Assembly: GCF_002811925.1 (NCBI RefSeq)
Contig: NZ_NPDS01000003.1
Coordinates: forward strand, 124,001 to 188,000
Direction of reading: 5' to 3'
DNA length: 64,000 nucleotides
From: Leptospira barantonii
GTDB taxonomy: Bacteria > Spirochaetota > Leptospiria > Leptospirales > Leptospiraceae
Below the pieces are notes generated by a model. It ran no database searches and had not been told where the DNA came from. It saw nothing but the letters and a program-made list of their open reading frames with translations. Shown here piece by piece: positions 1 to 11,400 of the stretch (position 1 is the stretch's first letter; every line of letters starts with the position of its first letter). A program made the position numbers and the translations under genes.

Positions 1-58
1 CGTGGGGACAGTATTCAAAATTACTGTACAGGCTCAAGCAAGAACTCTTTTCAGAAGT

Positions 59-958
59 TCAGGCTTTGAGTTTGTTTTCGAGGATCAGGAGCTGACGGGA
101 AAGAATATCTTCCATATCCCGAAATTGTTCCTTACGGTATATGTGAATCAGATTTCGATACATTCTTTTGATGATGGAAAGAGTGCTCGCTCTTGTGAAA
201 TATCTTTCGCTCGGGGTAAAACTGTTCGCTTCCAAAAAACGAATACAAGTGGACTTATCGAGCAGAACTCCGCCGTGAAACGGATCGATAAAGGTTTCGT
301 AATCGGGAGAATCGAAATGAAGTAAAAAGTGCAAAGGCATGTTTACTCCGTAAAGAGGAAGAGAAAGTCTGCGCGCTACGAGAAGATAAATCGCAGAAAG
401 GGAAATCGGAATTCCTTTACGGGTTCGAACGATGCGGGTTACGAAAGAATTGTTCGGGTCGTCGTATTGATCGTTGTTTCCCTGAAAATTCTCCTCCGAA
501 GAAAGAACCCTCGTCAAAAAATGGACCTTCAGTTCTTCGGAAACGTATTCCGGATTCAGATCGCACAACTCCTCCACTCTCAGAGCGAGTTGATCCAAAT
601 AGATTTTAAATTCGTGATAAGAAGCGTCGGGATCGCCCACGCTAGAAAGAAGAAAGACCGCCTCTTCCAAATCGCCGTAATCGTTTACGTGGCCCTTGCC
701 CGCAAGAAGCGCATAACGCGAATTGATTCTTTCCAAATGAACCACGGAGGAAATGGAACGCGCAAAAACCCTCAGAGTAGGATCCTTAAACTCTTCCACG
801 AACTCGCTGATCTTAAATTGCCAAGGAACCATATCCGCGATCTCGCGGATCACTTGGATTTTTTCATCCGTTCCGGCAAACTCGAGTTGATAAAATTTTT
901 CTTCGAGTTTATCGGGAGGAAAAGAAAGATACTCATAATAAGAATCGGATGAGGGCAT
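59..958 (-). CDS. SirB1-like transglutaminase-fold protein
   Basis: 299-residue protein of the SirB1 / transglutaminase-like family, cytoplasmic, with no signal peptide or membrane span. The family signature is the central segment [15 protein letters not shown] followed by a LARR-like helix and a strand ending in MPLHFLL, then IDPF, as in SirB1-type proteins of many Gram-negatives. The C-terminal 50 residues form two helices like the degenerate TPR of that family. I start at the ATG at 958; the frame stays open to a TTG at 994, but neither has a clear ribosome site. The biochemical role of the family is not established; the papain-like Cys of true transglutaminases is not obvious here. It lies downstream of the transketolase gene but behind a terminator, so it is probably transcribed separately. 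Confidence 0.75.
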   Translation of the reverse strand: MPSSDSYYEYLSFPPDKLEEKFYQLEFAGTDEKIQVIREIADMVPWQFKISEFVEEFKDPTLRVFARSISSVVHLERINSRYALLAGKGHVNDYGDLEEAVFLLSSVGDPDASYHEFKIYLDQLALRVEELCDLNPEYVSEELKVHFLTRVLSSEENFQGNNDQYDDPNNSFVTRIVRTRKGIPISLSAIYLLVARRLSLPLYGVNMPLHFLLHFDSPDYETFIDPFHGGVLLDKSTCIRFLEANSFTPSERYFTRASTLSIIKRMYRNLIHIYRKEQFRDMEDILSRQLLILENKLKA

Positions 959-1115
959 AAACAATATATTTTTACGAAAATCGAAATGAGTCAATTCGGA
1001 ATGAAACTTGTCATCGGAAAAAATGAAATGAGATATATAAATTACTATGTCTTACGGTCTATTGAACAAAGAGCGAATCCGCTAAAAGGTGAGTTAGGAA
1101 AAAAATTTCTTAGTT

Positions 1116-1143
1116 GAAAAACTCCCCGCAAGGGACGCGGGGA
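1116..1143 (-). terminator. Rho-independent terminator of the transketolase gene
   Basis: Reading the minus strand, an 8-bp stem CTCCCCGC/GCGGGGAG with a 7-nt loop is followed directly by a run of five T. It sits 17 bases past the transketolase stop codon. Confidence 0.85.
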
Positions 1144-1159
1144 GATCGGAAAATTCCGT

Positions 1160-1984
<825 letters not shown>

Positions 1985-2045
1985 ATTGTTCCTAAGCGAA
2001 TGAGATGCGGATTTCCAATCCTCGAAACGAGGTGCCGAAAGAAGG

Positions 2046-2432
<387 letters not shown>

Positions 2433-2584
2433 CTCTTACATTTTCGGCAAACTCCTCGTGTTCAAAACTCTTTTTCGAAAGGAAGTCTTGTGCGGAAAAG
2501 AAATAATCCGCAAAAACGAAGAGAGGACCCGCTTCGGTTTTTTTATTTGACCGAGGAAAACAGCTCGAAATACTGGTTCCATAG

Positions 2585-2667
<83 letters not shown>

Positions 2668-2668
2668 C

Positions 2669-2758
<90 letters not shown>

Positions 2759-2793
2759 CTCTTTCTTTTAACTTCACAATCAATCAGATTATT

Positions 2794-2818
2794 AAAAAAG
2801 AATCCTTTGGAAGGATTC
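2794..2818 (-). terminator. Hairpin with T run, minus-strand terminator
   Basis: On the minus strand, GAATCCTT/AAGGATTC with a 3-nt loop is followed by six T. It could end the long minus-strand operon that begins at the peroxidase gene, although it lies almost 500 bases beyond the last stop codon. It also sits just past the tRNA pair, where it has no T run on the tRNA strand. Confidence 0.5.
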
Positions 2819-2883
2819 GAATAGAACAATGCGGTCGCGCCCCATAGGAAGCGATGCGAGACAGGAAGTCGAGCAAGCATTGT

Positions 2884-2918
<35 letters not shown>

Positions 2919-2990
2919 CGAAGGGGAGGCGAATCAACCATCGGAACGATTCTAAATTCGTCGCCCGAACGATCTATCGTAGAACGATAA

Positions 2991-3008
2991 ATGTAGGATC
3001 TCCTACAT
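2991..3008. repeat. Short palindromic repeat, GTAGGA core
   Basis: ATGTAGGA and TCCTACAT face each other across TC. It is one of about ten copies of this motif family in the window. Confidence 0.6.
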
Positions 3009-3035
3009 AAAGTCGAAATTCAATAATTCAACGTA

Positions 3036-3106
3036 AAAATGTAGGAACTCATACAAAGCGTAGAATACGGCGATAAGATCTGGAAATGTATGAGTTCCTA
3101 CATTTT
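3036..3106. repeat. 71-bp hairpin element with 19-bp perfect arms
   Basis: The arm at 3036-3054, containing ATGTAGGAACTCATAC, is perfectly complementary to 3088-3106, leaving a 33-nt loop. The core is the same as in the other GTAGGAACTC repeats, and the arrangement (two inverted half units about 50 bases apart) matches the element at 31016-31072. Confidence 0.75.
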
Positions 3107-3289
3107 CCAATCTAACAAAAAATCTTTGAAGAAATCCGGCGATGTAACGCGCGAAGGATGCGTAAGGCTTGGTCGCGTAGCGACCGTAGCAACGCGGAGC
3201 CTGGAGCAGCCTGACCCGAAAGGGGCGCGCCCGCATAACCTAACAAGTAAATAAATTATTAAAAACGGTTTAACCCAAATTCTCCTCGC

Positions 3290-4873
3290 CTATTCCCCCA
3301 CGTTCGTCTGAACGTTTTTCCAATCGATCGAGTAAAGACGATAACGACCGTCCACGGAATAACCTTCCAGAAAAAATCGATTCAAAGATTTACGATAGAT
3401 CAAACCGGAAAACTGCAAGGTTTCTTCGGCGCCCTCGCCCATAAAAACCGCACGACCGAGAACCGGATTGTAAGCCGCATTCGCAAAAAGCAAACTCCAT
3501 TCATCTTGATCGGAAGTAAACAATGGAGTGGAGAGAATCGAGTCCGCCGAAAGTTCGGTGAAAGGTACACAGTTCTGAGGTTGTATTAGATTTTTCTTAA
3601 ATAGAACGGAACGACTCGTCTTACAAAGAAATTGGGGAGAACCCGATAAATACAAGGTTCCTTCTTTCTTACGATAATCCCAAAACGGAGTCGGATTTTT
3701 TTCACCGGAGAATAATCGTTCGTCCACGAGTTTGCCGTAGTTCGACGCAGTCTCGTTGTCCTCGGGTTCGGATTCCTCCGATTTAGTCGAAGTTCCTTTG
3801 CCGAGAAAGTATTCGAAGACCGGATCCGAGTTGTCGTTGTTTAGAATTCGAATCGCTTTTAAAAAATCCTGACCGGGATGATTGTTTTCAAAATTCTTAA
3901 AACAAACACGGGAAAGAAGTTCTTCGGATTCGTCACCCGGGAAAAAACTTTTTGATAAATACGAACAGGCTTCCTGTTTTCTTCCCGAAACCAAAAGAGT
4001 TTTTGCGGTTTCGATTTTGCTACGATCCTTGTTTCCGTAAGAACCGCTCATCCAAAAGTATCTCGCGGAAGAATCGTATTTGCCCAAATTTCTCAGAAAC
4101 TTTCCGTAAAGATATAAAAGATCCGATTTGCCCTCTTCGCTTAACGATTTGAGTTTACCGCCGGAATAAATTCTTTTATAAGCGCTTCCTCTTCCCGAAT
4201 GAAGCGTGAAGCTGATTCTCAAAGCGAGAGAAGTTTCGGGGGTGAGAATTCCCTTCGCCTCGCCGAACGCGTGGATTTTTTCCCAGCCGTCGTAATCGCC
4301 CGTTTTGATTTTCACCGCATAACAGGCCTTATACAAGGAAGCGTTTTCTTTTCGGGAAAGAATTCTAAACAAGAACGGCATCTCTTGCGTCGACTGCGCG
4401 TTCCCTACTTCGGAACCCCGTGCGTTAGTCGTGTTGTTGGCCTCTTCGGAAACGGATTCTTCCTTAAGAGAAGGAGTTTGTGTTTCTTGAAAGAATGCGT
4501 CCGGATTCGGAATCGGTCTGCTACAACCGGAGATTACGGAGGCGAGCGCGGAAGGACTTACGTTTAAACCGCTCGCAAGTTCGGAAACGATCGAAGGATA
4601 TTTTCCTTTTTTGTCCGTGATCTTTCCGGAACGACTCATAACGAGAATCGCGGGAATGTATTTGCGATATTTCTCATATAGAAAAAAAAGCCGGGAAGAC
4701 GCGGTCTTTCTTACGTCCGATTTTTGAGAGGTTCTAAGAAGCTCTTCGTACAAAGGAATCGAAAACAACGGATCTTCCTTTTCCATCGAATAAGCGTCTT
4801 CGTAGGAAACGGAACCCGCGTTCGAAACCAAAAATAAGAATATTAGAATAAAATAAAAAACTTTAGAATACAT
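3290..4873 (-). CDS. Exported protein of unknown function, helical-repeat-like
   Basis: 527 residues from the ATG at 4873. This start is chosen because it gives a clean signal peptide (MYSKVF, hydrophobic core, cleavage near SNAGSVS) and overlaps the upstream PBP gene by only 11 bases; a longer reading runs deep into that gene. The mature protein has a first segment of paired helices resembling tetratricopeptide or lytic-enzyme accessory repeats, a Ser/Glu/Asn-rich low-complexity linker near 135-165, a helical middle, another acidic linker near 370-385, and a beta-rich C-terminal 130 residues. I recognise no catalytic motif. Position as last gene of the peroxidase-ChaN-PBP operon suggests a periplasmic or envelope role, which is inference. 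Confidence 0.65.
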   Translation of the reverse strand: MYSKVFYFILIFLFLVSNAGSVSYEDAYSMEKEDPLFSIPLYEELLRTSQKSDVRKTASSRLFFLYEKYRKYIPAILVMSRSGKITDKKGKYPSIVSELASGLNVSPSALASVISGCSRPIPNPDAFFQETQTPSLKEESVSEEANNTTNARGSEVGNAQSTQEMPFLFRILSRKENASLYKACYAVKIKTGDYDGWEKIHAFGEAKGILTPETSLALRISFTLHSGRGSAYKRIYSGGKLKSLSEEGKSDLLYLYGKFLRNLGKYDSSARYFWMSGSYGNKDRSKIETAKTLLVSGRKQEACSYLSKSFFPGDESEELLSRVCFKNFENNHPGQDFLKAIRILNNDNSDPVFEYFLGKGTSTKSEESEPEDNETASNYGKLVDERLFSGEKNPTPFWDYRKKEGTLYLSGSPQFLCKTSRSVLFKKNLIQPQNCVPFTELSADSILSTPLFTSDQDEWSLLFANAAYNPVLGRAVFMGEGAEETLQFSGLIYRKSLNRFFLEGYSVDGRYRLYSIDWKNVQTNVGE

Positions 4874-7736
4874 TTCTGAGGACTTCCCGTTTTGCGTCCG
4901 CTCCGTGATTGAGAGGACAAACCTCGGAAGGCACCGTTCCGTTTTTAAAAAGTTCCTTTTTCGGATGTTTACAGGAAGGTCCGGGAAGTTTACCGGATTC
5001 TTCACAGACGGTAGCGGTGACTGCGTGTTCGCTGATCGGATATTTTCTTTTTTCGTCCGAATCCTCGGCGGCTTCGAAAATTTTCGCGACCGTTCCCCAG
5101 AGAGGAGCGGCTACGGTTCCGCCTAACGCGGACGAGCCGAGACCGTAACTTGGGTCGTCGTAACCGAGCCAGATCGCCATCGACAAACCGGGTCTGACTC
5201 CGACGAACCAGTTGTCTCGGTTGTCGTTGGTCGTTCCGGTTTTACCGGCAACTTCTCCCTTGTATCCGGTGTTTCTCACACCGGCGGAGTTTGCGCTTCC
5301 GTGAAGAAGATCGATCATGATCTCCGAAACCTGCGAGGATAAAACCTTTCGCTCTTCGGGAACTTTTAAACCGAATTCGTCCGTGGATTTTCTTTCGTAG
5401 ATGATCTTGCCGGAACGATCCGTGATCTTTTGAATGAGATAAGGACGTTTGACCGTTCCGTCGTTTGCAAACGCGGAATACGCAAGAGCCATTTCCAACG
5501 GAGAAATTTCCAAGGAACCGAGAGCCAAAGAAAGATCTCCCCTAAATCTGGATTGAAGAACTTTCGAATCCGGGAAAAAATATTTCTGAAAGAAATCCTG
5601 AATTCTTGAGATACCGAGTTTTTCCGCGATCTGAACCGCAGCGGTGTTTTTCGATTTTGCCAAAGCGAGTCTAACGCTGATGTCCCCGTCGTATTGATTC
5701 CCGATGTTCTCAGGGCTCCAATTCCCGGTTTGATTTCTATAGATCAAAGGCGCGTCCAAAATCCGGGAAGACGCGTTGATCAACCCGGTTTCGATCGCGG
5801 CGGAATACAAAATCGGTTTGATCGAAGAACCCGTTTGACGTTTCATCGCGGTCGTTCTGTCCAATTGATTGTCCGCTTTGAATTCGGAACCTCCGTGCAT
5901 CAGAAGAATCTCGCCCGTGGCGGGATCAACGGCGACTAACGCGACTTGAAGACCGGACTCGTTTTCTCCGCTGAAGGAATCCGTATCGATAAAAAGTTCG
6001 AGAGCGGGAGAAAGATCCTGAACGTATCTTCGAAACACCGCGGTCTCGCTTGAATTCTTATTGTCCGTGAGTTTTGTTTTACGAACGAGCCCGGTCTTTT
6101 GTACGTTATCCACGTAATTCTTTACGATCTTCGGAAGTTCCGCTTGGACCGGTTCGGCGATCGTTGTATAGATCGAAAACCCTCCCGTCTCGTAGATATT
6201 GGAATCGGGATATAAGGAATTCAAAAACTTACGAACGTGTTCGGTCACGTACGGAGAATGGTCGCGTCTGTTTCCGAATACGGTTTCTCCCGGAGAACGC
6301 ATGTGAAACGAAAGATAGATCTCGTCGAGTTTCGTTTTGGGATTTTCCTTTAAGATTTCGTCTTCGCGGAAAGAATGAATGATCGCGTTGACTCTTTGTC
6401 TGGATAAATCCGGATTCTTCAACGGAGAAAATCGATTCGGCGCGGATGCAAGAGAAGCGAGAACGATCATCTCTTCCGTGTTCAATTCCGCGGGAGTTTT
6501 CTTAAAATAGAATTCCGCGGCGCTCGCAAAACCGAAAGCGCCGTGCCCGAGGTATACGTTGTTTAAATAATATAATAATATTTGCTTTTTCTCATACGAA
6601 TATTCGAGCGCGAAAGCGAGTTGAGCTTCTTTGATTTTTCGAACGAGACTTTTTTCGCGATCGTCCAGTAGAATTCTCGCGAGCTGTTGTGTGATCGTGG
6701 AAGCGCCTTGTTTGAAACGAAAGCTCGTGATGTTCACGAAAACCGCGCGAAGTACGGACATATAATTGATTCCGCTGTGAGAAAAAAATCTTCTATCCTC
6801 CACCAAAAGAACGATCTTCTTTAGATTTTCGGGATAAGCGTCCCATTCTAAGTTGCTCGTTTTTTTCGCGAAGATCTCGGATACTTTTTTTCCGTCGCGA
6901 TCGTATATTACGGAAGGCTGATGGTTGTAAAAAAGAGAAATCATCTCTTTGAGTTCCGCTTCTCGGGTGATGACTCCGACCCAAAAAAGAATCATTCCCA
7001 CCAAAAGTAAAGATACTACGACACCTGCGGAAAGAAGAACCACGTTCGGAAGTTGAAGACGTTTTCCGGCGACCTGTTCTCTCAATCGTTCTGCGAGCGT
7101 TTTGACGCGAGGTTGTCCGCTTTCTTCGATTTCTCTTCTTACGGAGAAAAACGGTTTTTCCTCGAAGGAAATCTTTTCTCGTTTGAGAAGCGGTCGTTCC
7201 TCCGTCGAGGGGCCGGAAGAGGAAGAATTTGATAGAAGAGAATCCGGTTGAGGACCTCTTCGTGTGCTTTGGAATTTTTGTGAGAGTTCCCACACTTTCT
7301 CTCTCAGTCGAACTTGCAACTGCGAGAAAGATTCTCCCATTCTTTCCAAAATTCCGGGTCCGGTCGGCTCCGATGGAGAAGACGACGCGGACGACGAAGA
7401 CGTGTTCGGCGAGAAAGAAGGTTCCGACGGAGTTGGTTGTTCCGAGCGCGGTTTTAACTGAGGAGGTGTTTGGAACGTAGGAGATCCTACATTTTTCGGA
7501 GATTCGGAACGACGAATGATTTCGTTAGATGGAGCAATCGATTCAACACGGGAAGGGATCGACGCAGGCGGAGGTTTTGGAAGTTCCATTCTTACCAAAG
7601 CCTTATGACCACACTGGTAGCAAGTGAGCCTGAAAACCGAACCTGTGGGAACTCCTTCCGGCAACCGAGAAGTCGTTCCGCATTCCGGACACAAAAACCG
7701 CGGGCTTCTCAGAGTTTGAATTCCGGCGTCCATCAT
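4863..7736 (-). CDS. Class A penicillin-binding protein with N-terminal zinc ribbon
   Basis: 957-residue bifunctional peptidoglycan synthase of the PBP1A type, inner-membrane anchored with its catalytic domains in the periplasm. Residues 17-42 hold CPEC...CYQC, a zinc-ribbon-like cytoplasmic motif; residues 50-225 are a Pro/Ser-rich linker; the membrane helix is about 230-255. The glycosyltransferase domain shows [10 protein letters not shown] (E313) and [12 protein letters not shown] (343-354). The transpeptidase domain has SSIK (catalytic S637, K640), SKN (695-697) and KTGTT (832-836). I start at the double ATG at 7736/7733, preceded by AAGAGG; the frame is open for 96 more codons but those overlap ChaN and are low-complexity shadow. 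The linker contains two copies of the genome's short hairpin repeats. The 3' end overlaps the next gene by 11 bases. Confidence 0.93.
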   Translation of the reverse strand: MMDAGIQTLRSPRFLCPECGTTSRLPEGVPTGSVFRLTCYQCGHKALVRMELPKPPPASIPSRVESIAPSNEIIRRSESPKNVGSPTFQTPPQLKPRSEQPTPSEPSFSPNTSSSSASSSPSEPTGPGILERMGESFSQLQVRLREKVWELSQKFQSTRRGPQPDSLLSNSSSSGPSTEERPLLKREKISFEEKPFFSVRREIEESGQPRVKTLAERLREQVAGKRLQLPNVVLLSAGVVVSLLLVGMILFWVGVITREAELKEMISLFYNHQPSVIYDRDGKKVSEIFAKKTSNLEWDAYPENLKKIVLLVEDRRFFSHSGINYMSVLRAVFVNITSFRFKQGASTITQQLARILLDDREKSLVRKIKEAQLAFALEYSYEKKQILLYYLNNVYLGHGAFGFASAAEFYFKKTPAELNTEEMIVLASLASAPNRFSPLKNPDLSRQRVNAIIHSFREDEILKENPKTKLDEIYLSFHMRSPGETVFGNRRDHSPYVTEHVRKFLNSLYPDSNIYETGGFSIYTTIAEPVQAELPKIVKNYVDNVQKTGLVRKTKLTDNKNSSETAVFRRYVQDLSPALELFIDTDSFSGENESGLQVALVAVDPATGEILLMHGGSEFKADNQLDRTTAMKRQTGSSIKPILYSAAIETGLINASSRILDAPLIYRNQTGNWSPENIGNQYDGDISVRLALAKSKNTAAVQIAEKLGISRIQDFFQKYFFPDSKVLQSRFRGDLSLALGSLEISPLEMALAYSAFANDGTVKRPYLIQKITDRSGKIIYERKSTDEFGLKVPEERKVLSSQVSEIMIDLLHGSANSAGVRNTGYKGEVAGKTGTTNDNRDNWFVGVRPGLSMAIWLGYDDPSYGLGSSALGGTVAAPLWGTVAKIFEAAEDSDEKRKYPISEHAVTATVCEESGKLPGPSCKHPKKELFKNGTVPSEVCPLNHGADAKREVLRNVF
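7279..7294. repeat. Short repeat of the GAGTTCC family inside the PBP gene
   Basis: TGTGAGAGTTCCCACA, nearly identical to the copy at 23276-23291, lies within the sequence coding for the PBP linker. Confidence 0.45.
7477..7490. repeat. Short palindromic repeat inside the PBP gene
   Basis: GTAGGA-GA-TCCTAC, the exact reverse complement of the core at 2993-3006, read in frame as part of the Pro/Ser-rich linker (residues around 83-87). Confidence 0.6.
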
Positions 7737-7777
7737 CCTCTTAATTGTCGGAGGATCTTCCGGTTCCAGACAAGCAC

Positions 7778-8713
7778 TTAATTCTCTTTTTCTTTCCTTT
7801 CGGTAATGACGGTAAAATCGGAGCCCTTGAGAATTTCGGTCGGAACTACGTCCCCGTCCTTGAGAGGAAACATGGAAACGGAAAGTATTTTGAAACCGAG
7901 TTCTTTCAGCCGAAACGGAACACCGAAATCCTCGTCGCTGTGAAAACGACCGTTGATATGAATCACCTTTCTGCCCTTCGTCAAAAACGCGTTCGCAATC
8001 GAATCGGCCATCCCCGCGTCCCAAAGATATTGCGCGTCCACAAATCTTCTCTGAACCGTTTCATCCGACGCCATTCCCGGATGTTCATTGAGAATATTCT
8101 TGATTTTTGTTTCGTAGGCTTCTTGGGAAAATTTACGAATCAGATATTTAGGAGGTAAAAAAACGGAACGAACCTTAAACAATTCCTCCAAACCCGAAGA
8201 AGAAACCAGGTTCACGTATTTTCTCGGAACGTTAGACGCGAGTACGGGAATTCGATTCTCCTTTGCGAATCTCAAAAAAGGATGATAGTCCCTGAGATGA
8301 TTCGGCCAAAGTTTTAAAGAATTCAAAAACGCTTTTTCGGTGATCTGCCCGTTCAGATATTCGTCCAAGGTTTTCTGCTGATCCCGCTCGAGCATCTCCA
8401 AGGAAAGAATCACGGGAGTTTGTGAAGCGATTTTTCGAAACCAATCCAAACGAATTTCGTGACCGGCGACGTCGTCGTGTTCTTCTCCGAATATTAAAAC
8501 ATCATAATTTTTGAATGTATCAAAAATCATCTCCGGCTGAACCGCCATTTTGGTTAAACCCTTTTGAATGGAAATCGGAGATCGTTGAGACGGCGATTGT
8601 TCCTGTTCTTTCGGATTTTCGAGCATCGTGTCCGAAAAAACGGGAACGTTTACGCAGAAAAGAATGAAAAAAGATACGAAATACGCGGTGCGCGCGGTTT
8701 GTAAAATTCTCAA
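7778..8713 (-). CDS. ChaN-family (haem-binding uptake, Tiki-like) protein
   Basis: 311 residues with an N-terminal signal segment (about 1-28) and no lipobox, so probably periplasmic. The ChaN/DUF399 signatures are FGEEHDD at 75-81, [10 protein letters not shown] at 104-113, a Trp-Pro-rich stretch ([14 protein letters not shown]), a GMA...RRFVDAQ segment and [10 protein letters not shown] near 255-264. Family members bind haem or act as metal-dependent proteins; the exact activity is not settled. The start is a TTG at 8713, with AAGG five bases upstream and only seven bases after the peroxidase stop; no better ATG keeps the signal peptide. Second gene of the minus-strand operon with peroxidase and PBP. 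Confidence 0.85.
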   Translation of the reverse strand: MRILQTARTAYFVSFFILFCVNVPVFSDTMLENPKEQEQSPSQRSPISIQKGLTKMAVQPEMIFDTFKNYDVLIFGEEHDDVAGHEIRLDWFRKIASQTPVILSLEMLERDQQKTLDEYLNGQITEKAFLNSLKLWPNHLRDYHPFLRFAKENRIPVLASNVPRKYVNLVSSSGLEELFKVRSVFLPPKYLIRKFSQEAYETKIKNILNEHPGMASDETVQRRFVDAQYLWDAGMADSIANAFLTKGRKVIHINGRFHSDEDFGVPFRLKELGFKILSVSMFPLKDGDVVPTEILKGSDFTVITERKEKEN

Positions 8714-8720
8714 AAGAACC

Positions 8721-9269
8721 TTACTTCAAAAGAGATTCGATCTTCTGCGTAACCGATGTGCTGTCCGGTTCCACCGCGGAACGATATCTAGCTTCGATCT
8801 TTCCGTCCTTGGATATGAGAATCTTTTCAAAATTCCATTCCACTTCTCCGGGGTTCGGAGAGTTTTCGATCAGATAAGAATAAAGAGGATGTTGATCCTT
8901 TCCTTTTACGGAAATCTTGGACATCATGTCGAAGCTCGCGCCCTTTTGAATTCTGCAAAAGGTTTCGATTTCCTTATCGGTTCCGGGTTCTTGACTTCCG
9001 AAGTTGTTCGCCGGGAAACCGACCACGACAAAACCCTGATCCTTATATTTTTTATAAACCTTTTCCAGATTGTCGTATTGATAGGTATAACCGCATTTGG
9101 AAGCCACGTTAACCACCATCACAACCTTTCCCTTATATTTGGAAAGGGAGACCTCGTTGCCCTTGATGTCCTTTACTTTGAAGTCGTAAAAACCTCCCTT
9201 TGCAAAGGCTCCGGCCAAAGGAAAAAGAATTCCTAAAATAAAAAACAAAACAAAAAGTTTGGACTGCAT
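8721..9269 (-). CDS. Exported glutathione-peroxidase-family thiol peroxidase
   Basis: 182 residues with a signal peptide ([10 protein letters not shown] to about AGAFA), so it acts in the periplasm. It reduces hydrogen peroxide or lipid peroxides with a thiol, more likely thioredoxin-like than glutathione for bacterial Cys forms. The catalytic tetrad is visible: C59 in NVASKCGYT, Gln in FGSQEP, Asn-Phe in the FPANNFG loop and Trp in VEWNFEKIL. Full family length. It is the first gene of the operon; its upstream spacer holds an inverted repeat AAATCC-N6-GGATTT at 9296-9313 that might be a regulator site, though I cannot assign it. Confidence 0.93.
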   Translation of the reverse strand: MQSKLFVLFFILGILFPLAGAFAKGGFYDFKVKDIKGNEVSLSKYKGKVVMVVNVASKCGYTYQYDNLEKVYKKYKDQGFVVVGFPANNFGSQEPGTDKEIETFCRIQKGASFDMMSKISVKGKDQHPLYSYLIENSPNPGEVEWNFEKILISKDGKIEARYRSAVEPDSTSVTQKIESLLK

Positions 9270-9386
9270 GAACGATTACCTTCTTCCATGAGTTTAAATC
9301 CAAACAGGGATTTGCTTCAATCGTTTTTCAAAAATGAGAACCTCTTTCTTCTTTCTTTACGAAAAAGTCGAATTGCACAGGGCCCT

Positions 9387-10376
9387 TCAGTCGATCGTTA
9401 CGGAAATTTTGCCGATCGTTCTTCCTTCTTCGAGTTTGCGATGAGCGTCTCCGATCTTCGACCAGGAGAATCTTTCAGGATCCAGAACCGGTTTTAAAAT
9501 TCCATTCTCCACAAGCCTCGAGATTTCACCGAGAATGAATCCGTGTTTTTCCCTTCCCTCGTTGTGCAAAAGAGGAATCAACATAAAGACGATCGCAAGA
9601 TCCAGACTTTTGGAATGAGCATTTCCTAAATTGAACGACCCGGAACCGTTGATCGTAATCGCCTTTCCTTTTCTTTTCACACAAGCGATGGCCGTTTCAA
9701 AACCGCTTCCACCTCCCGTGTCAAGCGCGAGATCCAATTCCTCTTTTCCGAAAACTTCAAGGGCCTTCTTTTTGATTTCTTCTTCCGATCTACCGCTAAC
9801 CGCTTCGGCTCCGAGTTCGACAACGAGCTTTTGTTTTTGATCGCCGCTCGCCGTGGCAAGAACACGAGCTCCAGCCCATCTCGCTAGTTGAATCGCGATA
9901 TGACCGACTCCGCCCGCCCCACCCGTAATCAATATCTTATTTCCGGCTTGGATATTTCCTTTTTCAAAAAGACCTTCCCAAGCGGTGATGGAAACGAGAG
10001 GCAATACCGCGGTTTCTTCGAAACTCAGATTTTTCGGTTTTCTTGCGATCAGTCTTTCATCCGCGAGAATGTATTCGGCGAGCGCTCCACCGGTCCCGAT
10101 CAAACCACCCACACAACCGAAAACCTCGTCCCCTTTTTTCCAACGAGATACGTTATCCGCAACCTCTTCGATAATTCCCGCCACGTCCCCGTGTAAAACC
10201 GCAGGGAACGCTGGCGCAATCGAAGGACCGAACTTTCTGATTTTATAATCCACCGGATTCACGCTCGTCGCTTTGACTCGGATCAAAACATGACCGGGAA
10301 CCAAGGTCGGTTTCGGAACTTCTCCCGGTTCGAATACTTCGGGACCGCCGAATCGATTGATAACCATCGCTTTCAT
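9387..10376 (-). CDS. NADPH-dependent quinone oxidoreductase (zinc-free MDR family)
   Basis: 329 residues from the ATG at 10376, which follows AAGGGAGA; a longer open frame runs through the divergent LysR gene and is rejected. MDR-superfamily fold: the N-terminal GroES-like domain (MKAMVINRFGGPEVF, then VNPVDYKIR and HGDVAG), and a Rossmann domain with GGAGGVGHIAIQLA for NADPH. The structural-zinc Cys cluster of alcohol dehydrogenases is absent, which points to a quinone oxidoreductase or enone reductase. It is divergent to a LysR-type regulator with a shared 94-base spacer containing a perfect palindrome, so it is probably that regulator's target. Confidence 0.88.
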   Translation of the reverse strand: MKAMVINRFGGPEVFEPGEVPKPTLVPGHVLIRVKATSVNPVDYKIRKFGPSIAPAFPAVLHGDVAGIIEEVADNVSRWKKGDEVFGCVGGLIGTGGALAEYILADERLIARKPKNLSFEETAVLPLVSITAWEGLFEKGNIQAGNKILITGGAGGVGHIAIQLARWAGARVLATASGDQKQKLVVELGAEAVSGRSEEEIKKKALEVFGKEELDLALDTGGGSGFETAIACVKRKGKAITINGSGSFNLGNAHSKSLDLAIVFMLIPLLHNEGREKHGFILGEISRLVENGILKPVLDPERFSWSKIGDAHRKLEEGRTIGKISVTID

Positions 10377-10449
10377 ATACCATTCTCCCTTGATACCGAC
10401 GATTCTAACCCGAAACGATTCTTTCCACAATGTCTTGAATTTGAAACTG

Positions 10450-10472
10450 ATTATTTCCAAATTGGAAATAAT
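10450..10472. promoter_or_regulatory. LysR-type operator palindrome covering the regulator start codon
   Basis: Two 11-base arms, ATTATTTCCAA and TTGGAAATAAT, flank a single A. It contains a T-N11-A box as expected for LysR regulators, and its last bases are the first two bases of the LysR start codon, so binding would block the regulator's own translation-start region while lying upstream of the divergent oxidoreductase. Confidence 0.75.
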
Positions 10473-11364
10473 GAATCTAGAAAGTATAACCGACTTGGAG
10501 TTGTTCGAAGCCGTTTGTTCGGAAGGAAATTTTGCAAAGGCCGCGCGCAAAACGAACACGTCCCTGCCCACGATCAGCAAAAGAATTTCCAGATTGGAAC
10601 GGGCCCTCAAAACAACTTTGTTCGAAAGAACGACAAGAACGATCCGTCTCACCGAAGCGGGAATCCGTTTTAGACTCAGAACCGACAAGATTCTAAACGA
10701 ATTGAGAATGGCCGAAAAAGAAGCGAACATAGAGAAGGAGCTCAAAGGAAAAATCAGGATCACCGCACCCGCTCCCTTTGCGACTAGGATCCTACCTTCC
10801 GTCGTTTCCGAGTTCGGAAATCTTTATCCGGAAATCCAATTGGAGACCGTATTCGGAAACGAAAAGTTCAACCTAATAGAGGACAGTTTCGATTTGGGAA
10901 TTCGAATCATGAAACCGATTCGGACGAATCGTTGTAAGATATTGATGCCGAATCCGATCGTCGTTCTCGCTTCTACGCAGTATTTGGAAAAGATGGGAAT
11001 TCCTCATCACATTCAAGAATTAGAAAATTATAATGTATTGTACGTGGACGAACACGCGAACGTAAAAATTCCCGGAACGAAAAGGACAATATCGGAGCTT
11101 TCCAAACACAGGGGAATCCGATCGAACAACGGATCTTTTTTAACCGAAACGATCGCGGAAGGAGCGGAGGGAATTCTGTTTCGTTCTCTGTGGGATGTGG
11201 AAAATCTTTTACGTTCCGGAAAACTCAAACGGATATTTCCGAATCTGATTTTGGATTCGAATACTTCCGTTTGTCTTTTGTTTCCTTCGGGAGAAAACCC
11301 GTCGAAACGGGTTTTACGATTTCAGGAATTTTTGGAATCCAAACTCGCAGGTTGGAAATTCTAA
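10471..11364 (+). CDS. LysR-family transcriptional regulator
   Basis: 297 residues from the ATG at 10471 (longer in-frame starts would lie inside the oxidoreductase gene). The N-terminal winged helix-turn-helix is clear: LELFEAVCSEGNFAKAARKTNTSLPTISKRI follows the LysR pattern in overlapping pieces, then LFERTTRTIRLTEAG. The C-terminal part is the substrate-binding effector domain, with PSVVSEFGNLYPEIQLE. It resembles the subgroup that controls neighbouring quinone oxidoreductases. Likely autoregulated through the palindrome over its start. Confidence 0.92.
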   Translation: MNLESITDLELFEAVCSEGNFAKAARKTNTSLPTISKRISRLERALKTTLFERTTRTIRLTEAGIRFRLRTDKILNELRMAEKEANIEKELKGKIRITAPAPFATRILPSVVSEFGNLYPEIQLETVFGNEKFNLIEDSFDLGIRIMKPIRTNRCKILMPNPIVVLASTQYLEKMGIPHHIQELENYNVLYVDEHANVKIPGTKRTISELSKHRGIRSNNGSFLTETIAEGAEGILFRSLWDVENLLRSGKLKRIFPNLILDSNTSVCLLFPSGENPSKRVLRFQEFLESKLAGWKF

Positions 11365-11400
11365 TCCGCCTGCTCGAAACACAAAATCATTCTTCCTTGT

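Noticed and set aside
7737..8024. 96-codon N-terminal extension of the penicillin-binding protein
   Set aside because: It overlaps the ChaN gene on the same strand, has no ribosome site and reads as Arg/Ser-rich shadow sequence.
10377..10763. 129-codon upstream extension of the quinone oxidoreductase
   Set aside because: It runs through the promoter region and the divergent LysR gene; the inner ATG has a good ribosome site and a canonical family start.
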